A DNA stretch of 64,000 nt from the NCBI GenBank assembly GCA_024364735.1, contig JAGFNQ010002301.1, positions 231,683 through 295,682 of the forward strand. Direction: 5' to 3'. The stretch is from Boesenbergia rotunda (Eukaryota > Streptophyta > Magnoliopsida > Zingiberales > Zingiberaceae). The notes under the pieces are model-generated. The model ran no database searches. It was not told the origin of the DNA and worked only from the letters and a program-made list of their open reading frames with translations. This document shows, one piece after another, positions 55,584-64,000 of the stretch. The position numbers and the translations under genes were made by a program. Within the stretch, counting starts at the first letter, position 1, and every line of letters begins with the position of its first letter.

Positions 55584-56927
55584 TGTTGGATCGAGAAAAC
55601 CGATAGAGGGGGGGGGGTGAATATCGGTAATCGTTCGGAAATTCGTAAAGAGCAATTGCACAGCGGAAATTTAAAAACAACACACAGACACAGTCGATTT
55701 ACTTGGTTCGGAGCCTGTGTCGACTCCTACTCCAAGGCCCACGGTCGTTGACCGTTTACTTTGGACAATTCTATATACACGCAAAACAGTTTACAATATT
55801 TGATTACAAATAAGTGTAATAAAATAATAATATTAAAATTTCGATCTTTGTTACCGACGTCCGGAGTGTATTGACTTGTTCGGGGCAGCGGGACGTCGTC
55901 GGCTCGAGTTGGAGTGTTTCCGGAGCAAGGCACGAGCGTAGAAGATCGTTGGGACGTTGAGAGAACAGTTGTACTGAAGCCTTGGTCGAAGGTCCCTTAT
56001 ATAGGGCCTGGGGGCGCCCGGGATGTCGGGGGCGCCCCCCACGTGGCCTTCGATCCGCCAAAGTCTCGGTCGCGTCTGATCGTCTGAATTCGCTTTGACC
56101 GGGGCGCCCGCAGCGCTCGGGGCGCCCGGATTGACCGGGTCAAACTCTATCCTTTGGCTTCGCTTGGCTTCGAGGGGTTCGGGTTCGATGTATGCGCATG
56201 GGGGCGCCCGGGACGCAGGGGGCGCCCGGGAGCACGAGGGCGCCCCGCCCAGCAGCTATTCGAGCCCTTTTTCCTTTGACATGTTTTGTATGTACCTTGG
56301 GGGCGCCCGGGACACTCTGGGCGCCCTACTTAGCTACTACCTCATTCCTTTGAGGCTATCTGAGCTACAGACACTCCTTCCTTTGGTCCTGCATCCAGGG
56401 TTAGTCAAAAACACAATAAAGCAATAAAGTATTTGTTTATACAGCCTTAGCTGTCTTGGTTCTGACTTTGGTCTCCAAAATGGAGCCCTAGGTTGAACCG
56501 ACGCCTACTGTTCCCTCAACGGGGAACGCGTCCTCACCTACTCCTCTCGGGAGAATTTACCTGATGCCAACCGTTCCTCTGGTTGGACTTTTGCCTGACG
56601 GTCCTTTGTCAGGTCTTGTAAACTGGCAGTCCTTCGCCAGTTGCCTAGCAGTCCTTCGCTAGGGCTTTAGTCCCAGGCTGTCCTTCGCCTGGAGCCTAGC
56701 AGTCCTTCGCTAGGGCTTGATACTGGCAGTCCTTCGCCAGTTGCCTAGCAATCCTTTGCTAGGGCTTTCTTTCCTGGCATTCCTTTGCCAGTGCCTAGCA
56801 GTCCTTCGCTAGGGCTTTTCCTGCACACTAGATTAACTTGTTAGAAAACAAGAAAGACTTAACTTTTGACCTATGTTGCCATTATCAAAACACGGGTTTG
56901 ACCTATGTTGCCATTATCAAAACAACA
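55584..56927 (-). repeat. 5' LTR of Copia E3
   Basis: Nearly identical to 47,302-48,659. Differences include a shorter G run (55,610), a few indels in the GGGCGCCC region (56,100-56,260) and the outer end: the terminal TTAGGTGCATTCTGCACC is replaced by a tandem copy of CCTATGTTGCCATTATCAAA (56,871 and again 56,901). TATA box at 55,995-56,006, hairpin units at 56,625-56,825. Confidence 0.9.
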
Positions 56928-59607
56928 GTTATGCTTCTGACAGGATAGGAAGGTAGAAACCATCTTGTCTGCGTCCTTCTGCAGAGTCGGCCAATAATAC
57001 CCGGCCAATAGTGCCTTCCTGGCCACGGCTCGGGCTCCCACATGACTTCTGCAGAATCCATATGTATCTCCCTCAGCACATAATCAACGTCTTCCTCACC
57101 CAAACACTTAAGAAGGGGTCAGGCAAAGGCACTTTTGTGCAACACATCCCCAACCATTGAGTACTGTATGACCCATTTTTTGAGGAGTCGGGCTTCCTCC
57201 CGATTGGCTGGGAGGACCCCTTCTATTAGATATGCAATGAGCGATGCCCTCTAGTCTGTCCCCAGCTCCAGCTCAGTCTGCTGCTCCACATGCATCACCA
57301 TCATCGCTTGACCACTCGATTGAGGAAGTACCCAAGAGCCGACCGAGCTTGCCAACTTGGCCAGCTCATCTGCCCTAAAGTTGCTTTCCCTGGGGATTTT
57401 CTATATCTGCACCTCCTGGAACCCGACTTTCAATTTCTCATAGGCCTCCACAAAGGCCTGCAACCAGTCGTTGTTGATTTCGAACCGACCAGAGATGTGT
57501 TGGGTGACCAGCTGAGAATCGGAGTATAGTATTACCCGGGTGACTCCCACATGCTTGGCAGCCTGCAACCCAACTATAAGGGCTTCATACTCGGCTTTAT
57601 TGTTTGTGGCTTGGTATTCTAGTTAGACAGATAGATGCAATTGCTCCCCCTTTGGGAAAACATCAAGATGATGATCCCACTGCCTGGCCGGGCTGACAAG
57701 CCATCCACATAAACCTGCCAGGCCTCTTTAGCTTCTTCCGAATGCAACTCACTCAAAAAAATCTGCCAAGGCTTGCGCTTTGATAGCCGACCAGACTTGG
57801 TATTGGATATCATATTCACTCAGATCAGTTGTCCACTTAATCAGTCGGCCTGATGCCTCTGGGTTTGAGGCCACCCAACCCAGGTTATTGTTGGTTAGGA
57901 CCACTATTGGGTGTGGAGGAAATAAGCCGGAGCCTTCGCGTGACTAACAACAATACATACGCCAACTTCTCGAGTGTCATGTACCTGCACTCGGCTCCTT
58001 TCAGTAAATGGGCGAAAAAATACATAGGATGCTGCTCATCTCCCTCCTGCCTGACCAAGACCATGTTCACTGACTCGGCTAAGGCAGCCAAATACACAGA
58101 TAAAACCTCCCCAACCTCAGGCTTCAGGGCCCTTACTTTGCTGGGGTTGGCCTCGATGCCCCTCTCGGTCACTATGTACCCGAGGAACTTCCCGCTCTGG
58201 GCTCCAAAAAGACATTTAGCAGGATTCGGCTTGAGTCCATACCTGCGCAAAGTCTGGCAGGTTTCCTCCACGCCAGCCACCAGGTCCCTCGCTCGGCTGG
58301 ACTTAATCAGGATGTCGTCCACATATACATCAATATTCTGGCTGATCTGCAATTGGAAGACCATATTCATCATTCTCTGGTACGTAGCTCCAACATTTTT
58401 CAATTCAAACGGCATGATCGTGTAGCAGTAAGTGCCGTCAGCTATGATGAAGCTAACCTTCTCCTGATCCTCAGCAGCCAGGGGCACCTGGTGGTAACCT
58501 TGATATGCGTCCAGCATGGAGATGAGCTCGTTGTCCGCGGTCGAATCGACCATTTGATTGATCCGGGGCAAAGGGTAGCAATCCTTCGGGTAGGCTCGGT
58601 TGAGGTCCCGGAAGTCGATGCAAACCCTCCACTTATTGTCCGATTTGGCCACCAACACCACATTGGCTAGCCAGGATAGGAATTGGACTTCCCGAATGTG
58701 TCCGGCTTCCAGCAACTTCTCGATCTCGGCCTGGATCACCTTATTCTACTCAGTGCAGAAATCTCGCTTCCGTTGCTTGATCGACCGGGTGTTAGGATAT
58801 ACATGGAGGTGGTGCTCGGCTACCTCTAGTCGGACGCCTTTCAACTCCTTGATTGACCAGGCGAACACATCTTGGTTCCTGGTCATGCATTCCAGCAGGG
58901 GCTCTTTCAGCTCAGTTGGTAGTCCAGCGGCTATCTTGATCCGGGCCTCCTCCCGCTCGGGAAGCAGCTGGACTTCCTCCTTGTCATCGCGTAGATCAGT
59001 CCAAGGGGAGGCCTGTACCATATTGCAGCTTGAAAAGGGGTGCGGGGCCTTCTGGCCCTCCACCCGGACGTCATCCATGTAACATCTCCGGGCCACCCTC
59101 TGATCTCCTCTGACTTCTCCTACCTTGTTGCTGACTGAGAATTTAATCTTGAGGTAGAAGATCGAGGTGACCGCCCTGAACTCATTGAGGGTTGGTCGGC
59201 CCAAAATGGCGTTGTAGGCCGAGGGGGCGTCCACTATCAAAAAGGTGGACCATCTGGTCCTCTTCAGTGGTTCCTCACCCAACGAGATGGCCAAGTGAAT
59301 CTGACCAATGGGATGAACCTGGTTCCTTGTGAACCCAAACAACGGGGTTGCCACCAACTCCAGTTGGGACATCTCGATCTGTAGCTGGTCGAAGGCTTTC
59401 TTGTAGAGTATATTGACCGAGCTGCCAGTGTCCACGATAGTCCAGTGGACTTGGTAATTGGCGATGACAGCTGTGAAGACCAGGGCGTCATCATGTGGGA
59501 CCTCCAATCCCTGTAAATCCTGTGGTCCGAAACTAATCTGGGGCCCTGACGCTTGCGCCGAGCTAGTGCCAACCTGGTGGATTTCCAATCGGCGTACCTG
59601 CGCTTTC
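56928..59607 (-). pseudogene. Gypsy E4 protease-RT-RNase H fragment
   Basis: Read leftward. The protease segment (59,588-58,746) has VHWTIVDTGSSVNILYKKAF and NAILGRPTLNEF. RT (58,739-57,885) has WRVCIDFRDLNRAYPKDCYP, LDAYQGYHQVPL, the active site DVYVDDILIKS near 58,325 and CLFGAQSGKFLGYIVTERG. RNase H pieces lie near 57,800-57,620 (AWQVYVDGLSARPGSG) and a tether near 57,400. The integrase zinc region (DVDYVLREIH) is cut by E3 at 56,928 and resumes at 47,301. Composition is clearly GC-richer than the Copia elements around it. Short frameshifts occur (for example at 58,740 and 57,880). Confidence 0.85.
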
Positions 59608-61720
59608 TGTTAGTAATATGAGAGAAGTGTCATAAGGCAATCGCCTTATGATTGTAATCATTTACTTTAATAAATGAATATTCACTATTTGAGTATACAT
59701 GTTCGTGTATTTGATTGAAATCTTAAACTCATTTACTGAATGTCCGCAATATAATTCACAGCATAAGAGAATTGTGATGAATTCACAACTAGTGATTATC
59801 TCTACATGTGCAATTGTGAAGTATTGAAATTGTCTCTAGTCGATGAATTGATAAATACGGACACTATCAATTCTGTGGAGACTAGCATGGGTTATTATCT
59901 AATCAGCTGATTCTCACTGGCTGGTGACATTGGGATGTCCGGAGATAAACATGAATGCTAGTTAAGGGAACTAGTTCATTGGAGTGACTAGCTGTAATAC
60001 TTCATATGGTAATCTACATATAGATATGTCAATGAAGTTCTTACTGCAGCTTAAGTGCGATGTTCCTTTGACTTACGGTGTTCAAGTCATCTTGGTCATG
60101 AAGACTTATACTTTGACATCTTAAGCACGCATCTCCAAGGAGGTGTGGACCCAGGATGATTGGGTATAAGCCGAAGTGCCCGAAGATGTTTGAACAGCCT
60201 ACAAAGGATTCACCACTCCTTACGAGGAGATGTATACCCAAGGCCTATCATCGGATTGTTACTCGAAGCCTCTGGCCAGAGCATGACATGTTCAGAGTAT
60301 GAATCTCTGAAATACATGAGAGTAATTAGAATCCGTTGGACGAGAAAGACATTTCTTGGGCTAGGTGTGACATAGTCAGCCTAGTGGGGACTGACATAAA
60401 TAGACCGTGTCCTGAACCAAGTGGGTATAAGATGGTGAAGGGAATGAGGCACGATTCATTAAAGCAGCTGAAGGGTTTCAGAATTATTTCTGAGGTCAAC
60501 CGTTGATCTTTCGATTAATTGGGGATCATGATGTACTATTAGGTGCCACTCATGATCGTTCTATAATTGGTTGATTATAGACGACCAACATAAATCGAAA
60601 GCCTATTTAGTCACACGCACTACGAGTAATCCGAGGGATTTAAAACGAGTTGAAAATTAGATTTTCCGATCAAGAGAGATAAGTCAAATCTGAATTTTCA
60701 GAGACGCATCGGAAGCATAAAATGGCTAAGTCTTTTGAAGATTTATTGGACGAATTAAATGAGTTTAATTCGTACGGTTTCGGGTTGGGTTTGGCCGGCC
60801 AAAGAGGGTCCCCACCCTCTTTGTTTGGCCGGCCACAATAATAGGGGAGAACCAAATTGTTTAGTTCAAATTATAAAATAAACCCCGCGTGGTTTGTTTT
60901 ATAAAATTATGGAGAAAAAAATTTATATAAAAAAATTTATATAAAGAAATTTATATAAAGGGATTTATTTTTCATGGAAATTAAAATGAACCATGGATTG
61001 GTTTATTTTATTTTATAAAATCAATAATGGATTGATTTACCATGATAAAGAAATTTATATAAAGAAATTTCTTTCCATAATAAAAGGGGAGACATGGTTG
61101 GTTTTATTATAAATTAAGTTATAATAAAAACTTAGCATAACGGAATAATTCATAGAAAAATTTATAAGATAAATTTCTTATGAAAAATTTATTCCGTTAA
61201 GAGGAGACTTGGCGATTAAGAGGCTACTATATAAAGGTACCAAGGCAAGGCTTGGAAATTAATCCAAGAGATCAAGGATTCTTGCCTAGCCTCTTTCCCT
61301 CTCCTTCCTTCCTCCCGGAATCTTGATTCCGTTCTTCGTTTGGTGGTTAGTCTTCCCATCTCTCTCTTGGTATTCTTGTCGTGCCTTTGGAGAATCTAGT
61401 AGTTCTTGTCGGCACGAAACTCGTGGCTTTGCGAAGACATCCCGAAGAAAACTCGGCGTGGACGCGAATAGAGGCGGAGCTTCCAAGGGACGCTACGATT
61501 GGATCTCGTCCCTTTCTACGAGTTACGCGAGGTATTAAGTAAATTAGTTTATTTCTGCAAAATTTTAAATGTATGATCATGTCTCCACAACATAAGGTTG
61601 CATGCTAGATACGTGGTTAAAATAATTTGAGAAATTATTTATGCTAAACCTTCCGCTGCACGTAATTAAATTTTAAAATAACGAACCCGTATCCATGTCA
61701 ACATGCCCCCGGTCCCAACA
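59608..61720 (+). repeat. 5' LTR of Copia E6
   Basis: It begins TGTTAGTAATATGAGAG and ends CCCCGGTCCCAACA; 2,113 bp. A GGCCGGCCAAAGAGGGT / CCCTCTTTGTTTGGCCGGCC palindrome lies near 60,792-60,835. ATTTATATAAAG simple repeats occur at 60,905-61,070. TATA box CTATATAAAGG at 61,227-61,237. Confidence 0.9.
61227..61237 (+). promoter_or_regulatory. TATA box of E6 LTR
   Basis: CTATATAAAGG about 490 bp before the LTR end, in the expected U3/R position. Absent from the E5 LTR (internal deletion) and from the E2 partial LTR. Confidence 0.65.
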
Positions 61721-61721
61721 G

Positions 61722-61733
61722 TGGTATCAGAGC
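61722..61733 (+). other. Primer-binding site of Copia E6
   Basis: TGGTATCAGAGC one base after the LTR end; initiator Met-tRNA type. Confidence 0.9.
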
Positions 61734-63447
61734 CTGTTAGTGTTCGACATAATCATATAATTGTTTTGCGGAAAACTTTAGCATGATCTCAATTTTAAAA
61801 AATTTTCCAATTATGGAAACTTTCCAATTATGATAAATTTTAGATCTAGGAATTTTAAAGTTTGGAAATCCTCATGAAATTTCGCAAACTTTTGAAATAT
61901 CCTAGTTTCTGAAATTTTATGATAATTGTGAAAACTTCCTATTTTTTGGAAACTTTCCAATTTCGGAAATTTCCTATTTTGGAAATTTTCTAATTTTGGA
62001 AATATGTAAGTTTTCTTTGTACCAGAAACTTACAATTATTCTGAAAATCTATTATGAAATCTCGCAATTTTGGGCACTTTCTTTCAAGAAAGTCTAGACA
62101 AATTTATGGATTATTAATTGACAATTAAATTCGAATTGGTTTTAAATTATTAACAAAATTCTTTATTTTGGATTGAGCTTCGGGGAGCCGTCCAATTTAA
62201 AGTTAGTTGTTGTAATTTAATCTCCTATTTTGAATAAAATTGTCATGTTTAATTTGGTTACGCCTCGGGGAGCGGACCAAATTAGATTTACAAAAATTTC
62301 TTTTTTTGGGTATCTGAGCCTCGGGGAGCCACCCAAAGAAAATAATTTTTGTAATTAATAAATCCATAAATAAAATATGTAATCAAATCTTGGAAAATTT
62401 GAGGTGATTCTCAAACGATAATTTCCTTATTTGATTTAAGAGGTGATGCTCTTACATATTATTGTCTCCAAAATTAATTAGGAAAATGGTTTCCTATAGA
62501 GTTTTCTTAAATAAGATTTTCATGAAAATAATATGCGGTTGAATTAAGGGAATCTGTCTCTTAATTTAATAAGATTTGATTTAGAGAAATCAAAGTCTTA
62601 AACATATTATTTCGAAATTGATTATGACAATTTAAGAAATTGTTTCCCAAAACAATTCCTTGAATAAAGTATGAAATTAGAATTAGGAAATCCGGTTCCT
62701 AATTCAATTAATGAGACTTGATAAATTAAGTCACATACATAGTTTATTAAGGAAATCGTTAGTACATAACATAATTATATGTCATGAATGTGCTTAGAAA
62801 AGAAAGGATGAGACCCAAAACCCCTTACAAAATATTAAGGCCAACACCTTCCATTAATATGGTTAGAACCGGAGTTTTGTTTCTCGTTTGGGTTGATGGA
62901 CACATCCATGCCCGGCTTGAACCTCAACATGTTCAAACCATGGAATTAGTTTATGATTAATATAGTTGGAGTCAGAGGTCAATCCTTAGTTTTGGTTGTT
63001 GGACACATCCAAGCCTGACTAAACGGTTGAATGAGCTCCAACCATATTAAAACTATTTCTTGATTAATGGGTCAGCCTTAAGCTTGGAGCATCGATTTGT
63101 TGTGCCACAGCCAAGGTCGATGTAAAGAGAGGTGCAGTTGGGTGTTATGTATATGTTGCATACTTGTTAATGAGTTAACAACCCAATGATTTATGCAAAC
63201 ATTCAATTAGTTGATAGCATAAAGTGATAGTTACATATATGTGATATTTAATCGGTATAATTACCTACCTTCATAGCTAAGAATAACTTGATGGCCACAG
63301 CCATGGTTGTTCCTACGATCTCCCGAATTGATAAAAAGGGTTATTCAATTCAAAAAATAAATAGGATTTAATTAATGTATGTTGATGCATTCTTTATCAT
63401 TCTTATCACATAAGCTCAATTTGTATTTCTAGGATAATCACTCGATC
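61734..63447 (+). other. Structured 5' leader of Copia E6
   Basis: No long ORF. 61,790-62,010 is a run of TTTCCAATTTTGGAAA-like short palindromes. 62,160-62,345 holds three hairpins with TCGGGGAG loops and differing but paired outer stems. Later parts match the E2 leader closely (26,635-27,350 and 29,489-30,521). Confidence 0.75.
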
Positions 63448-64000
63448 ATGTCTTCTCTGAATTTGCGTTCCATTTTGGACACTAATAAACTGACTGGGCC
63501 AAACTTCATGGACTGGCTTCGAAATCTGAGGATAGTCCTCAAGGCAGAGAAGCTTGTTTATGTCCTTGAAGATCAACTTCCCAACCGTCCTCCAGAAAAT
63601 GCAACTCCAGACCAGTTAGTGGCCTATCAGAAACATGTGACCGATTCTGAACTTGCGAGTTGCATCATGCTGGCCGCTATGGTACCTGAGCTGCAAAAGC
63701 AGCATGAGCATATGGATGCTTATACCATCATCTTCCATCTTCATGTGTTATTTGACGAGCAGGCGAGATCCGAAAGGTTCGAGGTCTCCAGACTCCTCTT
63801 CACCTCTAAGATACAGGAAGACACTTCTGTCTCACAGTTTGTGTTGAAGATGTTGGGGTACATTGAGCGACTGGGCACACTCGGTTTTGCAATGGATCAT
63901 GAACTAAGTATTGACTTAATTCTGCATTGTTTACCCAAAAGTTATTCACAATTTGTGATGAACTATCGGATGAACAAGCTGGAGACTACCATTCCTGAGT
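63448..64000 (+). CDS. Copia E6 gag (5' part, open to window end)
   Basis: ATG at 63,448, 184 codons open to the last base. It starts MSSLNLRSILDTNKLTGPNF, then WLRNLRIVLKAEKLVYVLED, HVTDSELASCIMLAAMVPEL and FVLKMLGYIERLGTLGFAMD: a UBN2-type Copia gag. It reads through the position where the E2 gag has a stop (LLFTSKIQEDTSVSQFVLKM here). Start choice rests on conservation with E2. Confidence 0.9.
   Translation, partial: MSSLNLRSILDTNKLTGPNFMDWLRNLRIVLKAEKLVYVLEDQLPNRPPENATPDQLVAYQKHVTDSELASCIMLAAMVPELQKQHEHMDAYTIIFHLHVLFDEQARSERFEVSRLLFTSKIQEDTSVSQFVLKMLGYIERLGTLGFAMDHELSIDLILHCLPKSYSQFVMNYRMNKLETTIPE

Larger units (their letters stand above)
47302..56927 (-). mobile_element. Near-complete Ty1/Copia, Maximus/SIRE-like (E3)
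   Basis: 9.6 kb, transcribed leftward. 5' LTR 55,584-56,927, PBS 55,570-55,581, gag 53,711-55,354, pol 49,882-53,012, a 1.2-kb non-coding stretch, PPT at 48,661-48,674 and 3' LTR 47,302-48,659. Target duplication GTAAT (47,297-47,301) versus GTTAT (56,928-56,932). LTRs are nearly identical apart from small indels and the outer end, so insertion is recent. It sits in integrase of Gypsy E4. Confidence 0.9.
59608..64000 (+). mobile_element. Ty1/Copia element E6 (runs off the window)
   Basis: A full 5' LTR (59,608-61,720), PBS (61,722-61,733), 1.7-kb leader and an open gag from 63,448 to the window end. Same family as E2 and E5. It starts inside the protease-side end of Gypsy E4. This is the best-preserved member here and a candidate for recent activity; its pol and 3' LTR are outside the window. 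Confidence 0.9.

Noticed and set aside
45316..61720. A single composite element with LTRs at 45,316 and 59,608
   Set aside because: The PPT lies before the left LTR and the PBS after the right one. This is the reverse of what a composite with these as its 5' and 3' LTRs would show.

Overview
The window is nuclear DNA of a flowering plant. Its one convincing host gene is an intronless, GC-rich AP2/ERF transcription factor (37,505-38,154, minus strand). Nearly everything else is transposable-element DNA with features specific to plant genomes: Ty1/Copia and Ty3/Gypsy LTR elements primed from initiator Met-tRNA, DUF1985/Ulp1-protease transposons and satellite arrays. The strong GC bias of the gene against AT-rich surroundings suggests a monocot; that is an inference. 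A run of 546 Ns (7,762-8,307) is an assembly gap.

Left part (1-12,819): two head-to-tail copies of a transposon carrying a decayed DUF1985 + coiled-coil + Ulp1-type cysteine-protease gene on the minus strand. Both copies end on the right with the same terminus. The left copy is fused to a 20-copy array of a 158-bp palindrome-bearing satellite. Each copy also holds one diverged single monomer of that satellite, so the satellite probably grew out of the transposon.

Middle part (12,820-37,400): a gypsy LTR remnant is followed by a Russian-doll nest. A decayed Gypsy element (14,715-33,435, TSD CTTTA/CTCTA) holds an old Copia in its 3' LTR (20,191-33,424, TSD GTCCA). That Copia holds a younger doubly truncated Copia (21,392-30,521), whose leader holds a 2.1-kb solo LTR (27,356-29,483, TSD TCATG). 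Diffuse AT-rich DNA with weak SINE-like traces follows, then the DREB-type gene.

Right-centre (39,255-43,584): a 4.3-kb non-coding element with inverted repeats of about 550 bp. Its ends match those of the Ulp1 elements, and it is filled with a second 158-bp satellite array whose first two monomers are inverted.

Right part (45,021-64,000): a truncated Copia 3' end with LTR is followed by a Gypsy pol fragment, which is split by a nearly complete 9.6-kb Maximus/SIRE-like Copia (47,302-56,927). A further Copia starts at 59,608 with LTR, PBS, structured leader and an open gag, and runs off the window.

The most unusual system is the Ulp1 transposon / palindromic satellite family: shared termini, clustered GGGCCTGAA palindromes, internal seed monomers and a non-autonomous satellite-filled derivative. 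A second candidate is a set of three hairpins in the Copia leader whose outer stems covary.
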